From JANQPX01 sp965204405 (GTDB taxonomy: Bacteria; Pseudomonadota; Alphaproteobacteria; Geminicoccales; Geminicoccaceae), in the NCBI GenBank assembly GCA_965204405.1, contig CBDBEN010000003.1:372001-436000 (forward strand): a stretch of 64,000 nucleotides of DNA, in the 5' to 3' direction. A program made the position numbers and the translations under genes. This document shows, in pieces, positions 37,040-45,459 of the stretch (position 1 is its first letter; each line of letters starts with the position of its first letter). The notes beneath the pieces were generated by a model. The model had not been told where the DNA came from, made no database searches, and saw only the letters and a program-made list of their open reading frames with translations.

Positions 37040-37555
37040 GTGGCCGCCGCCATCACACTGCATTATCAAGGAGCCGAAATCGTCCTCGAAAAAAGCGACA
37101 AGCTTGTCGCTGTCCGCGCAAGGGCAGGCATGGCCGGCGACATGCATGATGACATCAAGGCTATCGCACCTGGCTGCGATCAGGCCCAGATACGTAAGGC
37201 CGGGGCATTCGACCTTGTCGATCTCACCTCTTCGGCGAACGATATCGAACAGGATCTGGATTGGTTGCGATCACGTCCAGCAGTGGCCGCCGCAAGCCAT
37301 GTTTTCCATGCCCGATCAACCAAGAAGTTCTTTGTTCCAACCGGCAATATTCGCCTGATCTTCAAAAGCGGTACCCCTGCACATCAATATCAGGCTCTCT
37401 TAAGCCAATATCGTCTTCAGACGATCGAAACGCGCGGCTCCGGCGATTTTCTGGTCAGCATCACCACGGGGTCGAAAAACCCTATCGCCACTGCGTCGGC
37501 ACTGCAGAGCGAGGTCAGTGTTGACCTTGCAGAACCGGAGTTTGCAGCGCGTTAG
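37040..37555 (+). CDS. Orphan subtilisin-type prodomain (fervidolysin-like), no protease domain
   Basis: The product of about 171 residues resembles the propeptide of fervidolysin-like S8 proteases. It has a first module opening ITLHYQGAEIVLEKS, then FFVPTGNIRLIFKSGTPAHQ, and the closing segment KNPIATASALQSEVSVDLAEPEF, after which the catalytic domain would normally begin. The frame stops three residues later and no protease follows. It is either a truncated protease gene or a free-standing protease inhibitor. The GTG at 37040 has GGAG eight bases upstream; an earlier TTG at 36950 is possible. Confidence 0.6.
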   Translation: MAAAITLHYQGAEIVLEKSDKLVAVRARAGMAGDMHDDIKAIAPGCDQAQIRKAGAFDLVDLTSSANDIEQDLDWLRSRPAVAAASHVFHARSTKKFFVPTGNIRLIFKSGTPAHQYQALLSQYRLQTIETRGSGDFLVSITTGSKNPIATASALQSEVSVDLAEPEFAAR

Positions 37556-37646
37556 CGTCTAGATTCCACGCGGGCTGCCCATAACCCCCGCCGAACTCGA
37601 TCGTGTACCGTGCTTCCTGGTTGGGAAGGAGTAGATCGAATTTCCC

Positions 37647-38114
37647 TCAGAGCCAGCGGCGGACCGACTTCTTGTAGTCCAGATAGGCTTGGCCCAGATG
37701 GTGCTCCATGTGGGCTTCTTCGGGCAGAACAAAGCGGGAATGGATCCACCAGAAGAAGATCGGGATCGGAAGAAGGGAGCCGAGGCTTCCCAAGAGAAGA
37801 AACCCGCCCGCCAGGATGATAGCCATCCCGAGATACATCGGATTGCGGGTGAAACGAAATGGCCCTTCGTGGACAACGGTCGTCGATGGCGTGAATGGCT
37901 TCAGTCCCGTTCCAGCACGTGAGAACAGACCTGCTGCCCAGACCGTAAGAGCGACACCGCCCAATATGCCGATCAGTCCCAGATAGATCCAAGGTCGAGC
38001 CAGCAGGTCGATGATCGGCAGCCATCGATCAAGCACCACCATCGCGAGGATGGCAAGGAGCAAATAGACTGGCGGAATATCGAGGGCGTGGCGTTTGTCA
38101 GGCGCTTGCTTCAT
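37647..38114 (-). CDS. Isoprenylcysteine carboxyl methyltransferase-family protein
   Basis: The 155-residue membrane protein has about four hydrophobic segments and the PEMT/ICMT signature: VVHEGPFRFTRNPMYLG, and later the acidic PEEAHMEHHLGQAYLDYK segment that closes the SAM site. Such proteins methylate small or lipid substrates using S-adenosylmethionine. Unlike the paralogue at 13.0 kb it stands alone. Confidence 0.82.
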   Translation of the reverse strand: MKQAPDKRHALDIPPVYLLLAILAMVVLDRWLPIIDLLARPWIYLGLIGILGGVALTVWAAGLFSRAGTGLKPFTPSTTVVHEGPFRFTRNPMYLGMAIILAGGFLLLGSLGSLLPIPIFFWWIHSRFVLPEEAHMEHHLGQAYLDYKKSVRRWL

Positions 38115-38256
38115 CAGATTGTCTCAAGCTGTCGTAAAGCCGGCGCTATCGACCGGATAACGATCTTAAGGGCTGGCTTTAAGCGAATCTTTGAAAAACG
38201 ACACGGATGCCGCAATTCGGCTTTGAGACCACGTCGAACGGCTTAATGATCGCAGT

Positions 38257-38992
38257 ATGGTAGCGCGATATCAATCGAAAATCAGCGATACCGCCAACCG
38301 GCGACGAGCACTCGGCTCATTCGGCGACCTCGGCCCTGGCGAGCTTGCGATTGCCGAGTGGCAGGGGCTAGGTCTCGATCTTCCCGATGTCGAGGCGATG
38401 CGGGCTTATCGGCTTCGCCATGTGCGCGAGCAGCTTCTCTCCCTTGAATGTCCGCTACGCCACAGACAGCACCAACATGCAGGTGTGGTGCACCCACAAT
38501 GCCGTGCGCTACGCCTTTGTGGCTGCCGAGGGGCCGGTCGTCCTGTTTGACTTCCATGGCTCGGGGCATTTATCTGACCACCTGCCGTTGATCGACGAGG
38601 TGCGCGCCGGCCAGGCCCTGGCATACTTTTTCAACGGCGACGGCATGGGGGAGGCTGCAAAACGCTGGGCGGATGAGATCGCGGATCTTGTCCGAAGCCA
38701 TGGCGGCGGAAAATGCCGGCTCGCGGTCGACAAGGCCGATCCTCTTGGCACTGCCGGTCTTGAGCGGGCGGGGCTCACGCTGGTGAATGGCCAGGAGGTG
38801 ATGGAACTCGCTCGCGTGATAAAGTCCGAAGACGAGATCCGCGCCATGCGCTGCGCCATTGCCGCAGCAGAGAGCGGCATGGCAGCGATGCAAGCTCATC
38901 TTCGCCCCGGGATGACCGAACAGGATCTCTGGTCCCACCTTCACAATGAAAATATCAAGCGTGGCGGTGAGTGGATCGAAACCAGGCTGCTC
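38257..38992 (+). pseudogene. DddP-like M24-family gene, frameshifted and truncated
   Basis: The sequence follows DddP-type M24 proteins (DMSP lyases and relatives): a start-proximal segment GELAIAEWQGLGLDLPDVEAM, then after a frame change and small deletion near 38430-38450 LNVRYATDSTNMQVW, HGGGKCRLAVDK, and KRGGEWIETRLL. The gene then runs directly into transposase sequence, so the entire C-terminal metal-binding half is gone. The similarity to DddP is from memory of that family; a related Xaa-Pro peptidase cannot be excluded. Confidence 0.65.
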
Positions 38993-39640
38993 GTTGATGC
39001 GAGCCTAGTTGCTGCTTCCAGGCAGCGAAATTCCAAAGGCGAGAAGGACGCGATCAAGGCTGGGAAGTCGGCTGATGAGATTTGGCCTGATCTGCTGTCG
39101 AAGGCTGCGCAGAAGAATACCGATGTTCGCTGGACGATGAAGATCACCCGGGGCAAGGTCGAAGCTAAGGGCAAGGCGCAGCCTGATATCGCGATCCCGG
39201 CGTTCGGCTACAAATCGCAGATCAGCATCGATGCCCGACATGGTTTCATCCGTCGCCAGGCGATCAAGGATGCCGGCTATTTGCGGATGACGGGGCTCGA
39301 TTACGAGAAGGTCTGATCGATCGCACCAACACGGCGTCATCGGTTTGGGCCGATACGGCCTATCGATCAAAGGCGAATGAAGATTTTCTCGCCGACGTCG
39401 GCAAAACCAGTCAGATCCATCGACGAAAGCCGGAAGGCAAGCCGATGCCGAAGCGCACCGCCAGGGCCAACTCGAAGAGGTCCAAGGTTCGAGCGCGGGT
39501 CGAGCCTGTCTTCGCTCACCAAAAGGACCGAATGAATCGCGCCGTCCGCAGCATCGGCCGCCAAGGCGACGATCATCATGGCCAGGCATCTGGGCGACAA
39601 GCCGCTAAAAACGGCCAGTGTCCGGCTATCAGCCCGAAAA
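38993..39640 (+). mobile_element. IS5-family transposase remnant
   Basis: Fused in frame to the M24 fragment is a segment typical of IS5-type DDE transposases: DASLVAASRQRNSKGEKD, then IAIPAFGYKSQISID and, in a second frame, VWADTAYRSKANEDFL and SKVRARVEPVFAHQKDRM with the catalytic glutamate region. There are stops and frame changes, and the N-terminal part with the first aspartate is absent. No terminal inverted repeats could be paired. It is a dead fragment that marks the deletion joint. Confidence 0.7.
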
Positions 39641-39699
39641 TCAGCGCTTCAAACCGATCACGTACCCCGCAAAGCAAGGGGAAGCGGTGGGCGCCGGGC

Positions 39700-39950
39700 G
39701 GCACTCTTCGGCTTTTGGCAGACCGCAATGGACACGATGTCCCTTGTGTTTGCTGCCTCGATCATCTGTGTCTTGGTCGGCTTGCCGCTCGGAATCTGGG
39801 TCGGCAAGTTAAAGCGCTCCCAGGTCTTGGCCACGCCGATTCTGGGCGCCATGTAGACCATTCCGTCCTTCATCTACCTCTTGCCAGCGATCACCTTTTT
39901 CTCGATCGGCAAGCCGCCCGGCATCCTGGCAACCATCTTACATGGCCGAT
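39700..39950 (+). pseudogene. Glycine-betaine ABC permease fragment (proW-like)
   Basis: About 75 residues of a ProW-type permease can be read (TMSLVFAASIICVLVGLPLG, then after an in-frame TAG at 39854-39856 TIPSFIYLLPAITFF). Both ends are missing. The permease sequence joins the binding-protein fragment within a few bases at 39945, which shows an internal deletion. Confidence 0.7.
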
Positions 39951-40532
39951 AAGGTCAGGTCCGTTGAGGATCTGAAGAACCCTGAAGTAGCCGCGATGTT
40001 CGACAAGGATGGCAATGGCAAGGGTGAATATTGGGCAGGTGATGCAGGCTGGAAGTCTACGCGCATATGGCAGGTCAAGTTCAACAGCTATGGCCTTTCC
40101 GATCTCTGGGAAGCGGAAATCCTGCCTGACGCCACTTTCAAGGGCCAGTTGAAAGCTTCCATCAACAAAGAAGAGCCGATTCTCTTCCATTACCGGACAC
40201 CTGAATGGGTACACGCGGCCTACGATATCTCGCCAATCGAGGAGCCTGCACGCACCGAAGGATGTGAGGACGTCGACCTTGACGCCCAGAACTGGCTTGA
40301 GGCCTCCAACTTCGCCTGCGCAAGCAATGATGCCGAGATCTATGTGGCCTGTTCCAAATCCCTTGAGACCCGCAACCCGCCGGTTGCCAAATTCTTGAGC
40401 CAGATCGAGCTTAATCCGGATATTGTCAATGAGTGGGCCTTGAAGATCGGCCGCAATGAAATAGCCCCGCGCAATGTCGCCGAAGAGTGGGTCGAGAACA
40501 ACATGGACATCGTCAACAAGTGGATGCAGTAG
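39942..40532 (+). pseudogene. Glycine-betaine binding protein, C-terminal part (proX-like)
   Basis: The open frame of 196 residues matches the second half of OpuAC/ProX-type betaine-binding proteins: KVRSVEDLKNPEVAAMF, GWKSTRIWQVK, EEPILFHYRTPEWVHA and a C-terminal helix ending NMDIVNKWMQ. There is no signal peptide and the first lobe is absent, so it cannot work as a receptor. It lies directly after the permease fragment. A UUCG-loop terminator follows. Confidence 0.75.
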
Positions 40533-40556
40533 CCGGCGTGCATCGGCGGAGAAGAA

Positions 40557-40577
40557 AGGGCTTCGGCCCTCCTTTTT
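40557..40577 (+). terminator. Rho-independent terminator after proX fragment
   Basis: A five-base-pair stem (AGGGC/GCCCT) with the stable loop TTCG is followed by CCTTTTT. This is a well-formed intrinsic terminator that has survived the decay of the operon it served. Confidence 0.8.
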
Positions 40578-40923
40578 GTATGGATGAGCCGGTTCTGCCA
40601 GATTTCAGTGCACAATTTTGGCGTGTCGCGAGTGCCTGGATAGCCTGTGCTCTCCCGAAGCCTCCTGAAGAAAAGAGCGTTTTATGGATTGTCCGCATAG
40701 CGGCGCGACAACGACGACCGAGTGTCCTGCCCCGACGGCGATCCGTTGGAAGGGCGATAGTCTCTTTGGGCCTTGCGTTTTTTTTTCGGATCATGCAAGC
40801 GACTTCGATGCTCGAAAGTGTAACCGCTGCCGAGTGGGAAGCTCTGCCGGATCCGATCCCAGTTTATGATGCTCACCATATTGGCACTCTCGTTTTTTGC
40901 TTGGCGCCGAAATCGATCGGCAA
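40578..40923. other. Intergenic region, no gene seen
   Basis: About 345 bases lie between the terminator and the end of the rpoN paralogue. Short open frames on both strands have no ribosome-binding sites or recognisable sequence. Confidence 0.4.
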
Positions 40924-42201
40924 TCACCGCCTAGAGGAATGCGGTATGCCTAGCAGGCCGCGATATTTTGCGACTGTTCGGCGAGAGACCCGGAAATTCG
41001 CTTTGGCGAGCAGTTGGGACAAGCTTTCGTCTGAAAGCGGGCTGCTTGAATTCTCGGTCTTTATCAGGAGGGCGAGGCGTTTGAGAGCTTGATCTCTCGT
41101 TTTGGTGTTTGTACTGGCGTTGAGCGGCCGCACGAAGAAGTCGGCGGCATTCAAAACACCATGTTTGGTTTCGATGGTGCATCCATTTAGGGCTCGGCTT
41201 ATCGTGCTCTTGTTCAAGCCCAACGCGCCCGCGGCTTGGCTGGTGGTCAGCGGCGCGCGGTCGAGGTTGCGTCCTGTGCGGAGAAAGCGATCTTGAACCA
41301 GGGCAATATGTTTGCCGATCGACAAGAGAGTATTGGCGCGCTTTTGCAGCGCCGCCACCAGCGATCCGGCACCGCGGTAGCAATCCCGATAATAGGCTGC
41401 CGCATTGTCGTCGGTTTCCGCCGCCATGCGCTCGGAGAACAGGGCGTCGTCAGTGAGCAGATTGGGTAAGGCGTCTGGGTTGAGCTTCGCTTCATGGCTA
41501 CCATGCTCATCCGGCATCATGATCAGATCGGGCCGCTGGATCGCCGCGAGCTCAGGCTCGAACCGATGGAAGGGAGATGGCGACAGACTCCGGATGTCTG
41601 CGATCATATCCTGAGCATCTTCCTGATCGACGCCGCAGAGACGACAGATGGCGTCAATGTCCCGATTCGCAACCAGATCGAGACGTTCGAGCAGAACGGT
41701 GATCAGGGGGTCGAGCCTGTTCTTGGCCTGAAGCTGCAGGCGAAAACTGTCGCTGAGCGACCAGGCGAATACCCCCGGAGGATCGAGAGCCTGAAGCTTG
41801 GCCACCAACTCCCTAACCCTAGGCCCGAGGACGCCGAGATCTTTGGCGATTTCCTTTGGGCTATCACTCATCAGCCCACGCTCATCGAGGCAGTGGACGA
41901 GCTCCAACGCCAGTTGCCGCTCGTCAGAAGACAGCCTCATCAGCCCGATTTGATCAAGCAACATCCCGCTTCGCGTCTTGGGCGCCGCCACGTGATCGGT
42001 CGGTGGCCTGGTCCCGACCGAAACGACGCCCGGAACAAACCTCTCAGGATTTCCAATCTTCAAGAAAGGGTTTCTTGTCCGCTCTGCTTCGACCTCCTCA
42101 ACGATATCTCTTTGTTCCATATGCAGGAGATCGAGCGAGTTCCTCATCGTCGGCGTCAAAGAGAACCTTTGGCTAAGGGCCGTTTGCTGGATCTGCTTCA
42201 A
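40924..42201 (-). CDS. rpoN: RNA polymerase sigma-54 factor (rpoN paralogue)
   Basis: The sigma-54 protein has 425 residues. Region I (QRFSLTPTMRNSLDLLHM, then NPFLKI) contacts the activator; the core-binding region follows; the helix-turn-helix is LTTSQAAGALGLNKSTISRAL; and the RpoN box is SRRTVAKYRG close to the C-terminus, against the consensus ARRTVAKYRE. The acidic region II is nearly absent, making it shorter than the usual 480-510 residues. The start codon appears to be TTG. It is divergent from acoX across a spacer that contains a -24/-12 promoter, and AcoR lies downstream, so it is probably dedicated to the acetoin genes. Confidence 0.88.
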   Translation of the reverse strand: MKQIQQTALSQRFSLTPTMRNSLDLLHMEQRDIVEEVEAERTRNPFLKIGNPERFVPGVVSVGTRPPTDHVAAPKTRSGMLLDQIGLMRLSSDERQLALELVHCLDERGLMSDSPKEIAKDLGVLGPRVRELVAKLQALDPPGVFAWSLSDSFRLQLQAKNRLDPLITVLLERLDLVANRDIDAICRLCGVDQEDAQDMIADIRSLSPSPFHRFEPELAAIQRPDLIMMPDEHGSHEAKLNPDALPNLLTDDALFSERMAAETDDNAAAYYRDCYRGAGSLVAALQKRANTLLSIGKHIALVQDRFLRTGRNLDRAPLTTSQAAGALGLNKSTISRALNGCTIETKHGVLNAADFFVRPLNASTNTKTRDQALKRLALLIKTENSSSPLSDESLSQLLAKANFRVSRRTVAKYRGLLGIPHSSRR

Positions 42202-42248
42202 GGCTGACTGGTCCGTTCGTTGCCTGGCTGGAATGGTGGCGCGAGCTG

Positions 42249-42261
42249 TGACGGTCCGTCA
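42249..42261. promoter_or_regulatory. 13-bp perfect palindrome upstream of acoX
   Basis: TGACGG and CCGTCA flank a single central T. It lies about 65 bases upstream of the -24 element. It is a candidate binding site for a dimeric regulator. Confidence 0.4.
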
Positions 42262-42270
42262 ATGACGGGG

Positions 42271-42281
42271 TGGTATGACCA
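42271..42281. promoter_or_regulatory. GntR/FCD-type operator candidate (TGGTATGACCA)
   Basis: The sequence fits the TGGTnnnACCA consensus of FCD-subfamily GntR regulators exactly. It sits about 45 bases upstream of the sigma-54 promoter. A similar site occurs at 56735-56745, and a FCD-type regulator is encoded at 54.8 kb. Confidence 0.45.
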
Positions 42282-42326
42282 CATCATGTAATTAAAGCCA
42301 GAACCGACATGCGATCGCAACAGCGT

Positions 42327-42342
42327 TGGCACGAGCGTTGCT
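42327..42342 (+). promoter_or_regulatory. Sigma-54 (-24/-12) promoter of acoXABC
   Basis: TGGCACG, four bases, then TTGCT matches the sigma-54 consensus at every position. Transcription should begin near 42353, which leaves about 30 bases of leader before the GTG start of acoX at 42384. The adjacent sigma-54 paralogue and AcoR support the call. Confidence 0.9.
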
Positions 42343-42383
42343 TAACTGCTTTCGAACAACCATCGACAGCGGCGAGAGTAACT

Positions 42384-43424
42384 GTGGCGAAAGTTGGGAT
42401 CATCGCAAATCCGGTTTCTGCCCGAGACATCCGGCGGATCGTGTCCTATGCCGGCAATCTCCCGATCAATGACCGCGCCAACATCGTCCTGCGGATGTTG
42501 ACCGGGTTATCGACTGTCGGTGTCGACGACGTGATGATCATGCCTGAAAATGGCGGGATACGCATCCAGTTGGAGCGTACCGTCGCTCGCGCGAAGCACG
42601 CACATGGCCATCGCTTTCCGAAGGTGACCTATCTTGACATGCCGGTCACCGCCACCGCCGACGACAGCGCGCTGGCCGCCCGGATGATGCACGATCTGGG
42701 TGTCGGCGCCATCGTTGTGCTGGGCGGGGACGGCACCAATAGAGTGGTCGTTCAGGAGTGCGGCAACACGCCGATCGTCGGCATTTCCACCGGCACGAAC
42801 AACGCATTCCCGGAAATCAGAGAGCCGACAGTCACCGGCCTCGCCGTGGGCCTGGCGGTCACGCAGCAAGTGCCCGGCGATTACGCCTTTGCCTACAACA
42901 AACAGTTCGAGGTCAAGGTAAACGATCGCCGGGAGATTGCCCTGGTGGACGTCGCGGTGGTGGCCGAGCGCTATGTCGGTGCCCGTGCGATCTGGCGAAC
43001 CGAAAGCTTTCGCGACGTCTTCACGACATTCGGACAGCCGGAGGCGATCGGCATGTCCTCGATCACCGGGCTCCTGGCTCCGCTTCGCCGCGATGAGCCA
43101 CGGGGGAGGCGAATTCGTCTGCTGCCGCTAGAGACCGCGTCATGTCGGCTTTCCGCCCCGATCGCGCCCGGCCTGATCGAAGAGATCGGGATCGGCGCCA
43201 TCGAAACCATCGCGCCCAATACTCTCTATCTGCCCAGCATTTCGGCCGGTTCCATCGCCTTGGACGGCGAGCGTGAAATTGTCTTTAGCGAAATCGACGA
43301 TGTCAGCATCCGGCTCCAGGTCGACGCCTTCCGCACCATCAATGTGCCTGACTGCATGGCCTATGCGGCCAAGCATGGGCTCTTGACCAGCGGTCTCGAA
43401 GACCCGCTCCGCAAAGCTCACTAA
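42384..43424 (+). CDS. acoX: Acetoin catabolism protein AcoX (NAD-kinase-like fold)
   Basis: This 346-residue protein of the ATP-NAD/AcoX kinase family carries the GGDGTNR nucleotide motif near residue 115 and the following STGTNNAFP loop. AcoX is regularly encoded with acetoin dehydrogenase genes, but its exact reaction is not settled. The GTG at 42384 was chosen because it lies downstream of the predicted transcription start near 42353 and has GAGAG eight bases upstream; the ATG at 42309 would lie before the promoter. It is the first gene of acoXABC. Confidence 0.9.
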   Translation: MAKVGIIANPVSARDIRRIVSYAGNLPINDRANIVLRMLTGLSTVGVDDVMIMPENGGIRIQLERTVARAKHAHGHRFPKVTYLDMPVTATADDSALAARMMHDLGVGAIVVLGGDGTNRVVVQECGNTPIVGISTGTNNAFPEIREPTVTGLAVGLAVTQQVPGDYAFAYNKQFEVKVNDRREIALVDVAVVAERYVGARAIWRTESFRDVFTTFGQPEAIGMSSITGLLAPLRRDEPRGRRIRLLPLETASCRLSAPIAPGLIEEIGIGAIETIAPNTLYLPSISAGSIALDGEREIVFSEIDDVSIRLQVDAFRTINVPDCMAYAAKHGLLTSGLEDPLRKAH

Positions 43425-43438
43425 CCAGGGAGACCCTC

Positions 43439-44419
43439 ATGAGCAATCCATTCCCGTTGGATAAGGACAAGCTGCTGGAAGCCTATCGTCGGATGAAGAC
43501 GATTCGCGAGTTCGAAGAGCGTCTTCACGTGGACTTCGGCCGCGGCGACATTCCGGGCTTCGTTCATCTCTACGCCGGCGAGGAAGCCGCCGGCGTCGGC
43601 ATCATCACGCATCTCAAGGACCATGACCGCATCGCATCGACCCATCGCGGTCACGGGCACTGCATCGCCAAAGGGGTGGATGTGAAAGAGATGATGGCCG
43701 AGATCTACGGCAAGACCACCGGCGCTTGCGCGGGCAAGGGCGGATCGATGCATATCGCCGATCTCTCGAAGGGCATGATGGGCGCCAACGGTATTCTCGG
43801 TGCCGGTGCCCCCTTGATCTGCGGCGCGGCCCTGGCGGCCAAGAAGCTTGAGCATGACGGGGTGGGCATCACCTTCTTCGGCGATGGTGCCTCCAACCAG
43901 GGCACGGTCCTGGAATCGATGAACCTCGCGGCCATCTGGAACCTGCCGGTCATCTTCGTCGTCGAAAACAACGGCTATGCGGAATCGACCTCGGTCGACT
44001 ATGCCGTCGCTTCGGACTCCTATGTGGACCGGGCCACCGGCTTCGGCATGCCGGGCATCACCGTCGACGGCACGGACTTCTTCGCCGTTTACGAAGCGGC
44101 GGGCGAGGTGATCAGACGCGCCCGGGAAGGCGGCGGTCCGACGCTCCTGGAATGCAAGATGGTCCGTTTCTTCGGCCATTTTGAGGGCGACGCGCAGACC
44201 TACCGCGCACCCGGCGAAAACGAAGAGAATCGCAGCAAGCACGATTGCCTGAAGATCTTCCGCGCCAAGGTGACCGAGGCCAGCGTTCTGACCGACGCCG
44301 AGCTGGATGCCGTCGACAAGGACGTCATGGCAGTGATCGACGAGGCGGTCGAAGAGGCTAAGGCCGCCCCGTTGCCCGGACCTTCGGAACTGACCACCGA
44401 CGTGTACGTGAACTACTGA
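43439..44419 (+). CDS. acoA: Acetoin:2,6-DCPIP oxidoreductase alpha subunit (E1 alpha)
   Basis: The 326-residue E1 alpha subunit uses thiamin diphosphate to cleave acetoin. The cofactor motif GDGASNQGTVLESMN followed by NNGYAES lies in the middle, and the substrate-side signature GKGGSMHIAD precedes it. It forms a heterotetramer with AcoB. It starts 14 bases after acoX and has GGGAG before its ATG. Confidence 0.95.
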   Translation: MSNPFPLDKDKLLEAYRRMKTIREFEERLHVDFGRGDIPGFVHLYAGEEAAGVGIITHLKDHDRIASTHRGHGHCIAKGVDVKEMMAEIYGKTTGACAGKGGSMHIADLSKGMMGANGILGAGAPLICGAALAAKKLEHDGVGITFFGDGASNQGTVLESMNLAAIWNLPVIFVVENNGYAESTSVDYAVASDSYVDRATGFGMPGITVDGTDFFAVYEAAGEVIRRAREGGGPTLLECKMVRFFGHFEGDAQTYRAPGENEENRSKHDCLKIFRAKVTEASVLTDAELDAVDKDVMAVIDEAVEEAKAAPLPGPSELTTDVYVNY

Positions 44420-44446
44420 CACATTTGAGAAAAAAGGAGACAGAAC

Positions 44447-45454
44447 ATGGCACGTACACTGAGCATGAAAGATGCGATCAACGAGGCGATCGATCAGGAA
44501 ATGAGCCGCGATCCGACAGTCGTAATGATGGGCGAGGATATCGTCGGCGGTGCCGGGGCGCCCGGCGAGGACGATGCCTGGGGCGGCGTGCTCGGGGTCT
44601 CTAAGGGCCTCTATCACAAGCATCCCAAGCAGATGATCGACACGCCGCTATCGGAAAGCGCCTATGTGGGGGCCGCGATCGGTGCTGCGACTGCCGGCCT
44701 TCGACCGATCGCGGAGCTGATGTTCATCGACTTCATGGGCGTTTGTCTGGACCAAATCTATAACCAGGCGGCCAAGTTCCGTTATATGTTCGGCGGCAAG
44801 GCGGAGACGCCTGTGGTGATCCGCGCGATGTGCGGCGCCGGTTTTCGAGCAGCAGCGCAGCACAGTCAGATGTTGTCGCCGATCTTTACCCATATACCGG
44901 GCCTCAAAGTCGTCTGCCCATCGAACGCCTACGACACCAAGGGACTGCTGATCCAGTCGATACGCGACAACGATCCTGTCATCTTCCTCGAGCACAAGAA
45001 CCTCTACGGCGCCGAGACCGACGTGCCGGAGGAGGCTTATGCCATTCCGTTCGGGGAAGCCAGCATAGCGCGCGAAGGATCGGATGTGACGATCGTGGCC
45101 TATGGTCTGATGGTGCCGAATTCATTGCAGGCGTCGGAAACCCTCAAGAAAGACGGCATCGACGTCGAGGTCATCGATCTCCGTTCACTGTCTCCGATCG
45201 ACATGGACACGGTGATCGAGAGCGTCGAGGAAACCGGCCGGCTGGTCTGCGTGGATGAAGCCAATCCCCGCTGCTCGATCGCCGCGGATGTGTCGGCGAA
45301 TGTCGCGCAGCAGGCCTTCAAAGCGCTTAAGGCGCCGATCGAGATGGTCACCGCACCGCACTCACCGGTGCCCTTCTCGCCGTCGCTCGAAGACCTCTAC
45401 ATCCCCTCGCCCGACCGGATCGCCGATGCGGTCCGGAAAACCATGGGGGCCTGA
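44447..45454 (+). CDS. acoB: Acetoin dehydrogenase beta subunit (E1 beta)
   Basis: The 335-residue beta subunit of E1 contains the transketolase pyrimidine-binding domain (MMGEDIVGGAGAPGEDDAWGG) and the C-terminal transketolase domain (VTIVAYGLMV, then LRSLSPIDMDTV). It forms the active site together with AcoA. A strong AAGGAG site stands before its ATG. Confidence 0.95.
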   Translation: MARTLSMKDAINEAIDQEMSRDPTVVMMGEDIVGGAGAPGEDDAWGGVLGVSKGLYHKHPKQMIDTPLSESAYVGAAIGAATAGLRPIAELMFIDFMGVCLDQIYNQAAKFRYMFGGKAETPVVIRAMCGAGFRAAAQHSQMLSPIFTHIPGLKVVCPSNAYDTKGLLIQSIRDNDPVIFLEHKNLYGAETDVPEEAYAIPFGEASIAREGSDVTIVAYGLMVPNSLQASETLKKDGIDVEVIDLRSLSPIDMDTVIESVEETGRLVCVDEANPRCSIAADVSANVAQQAFKALKAPIEMVTAPHSPVPFSPSLEDLYIPSPDRIADAVRKTMGA

Positions 45455-45459
45455 GCGGC

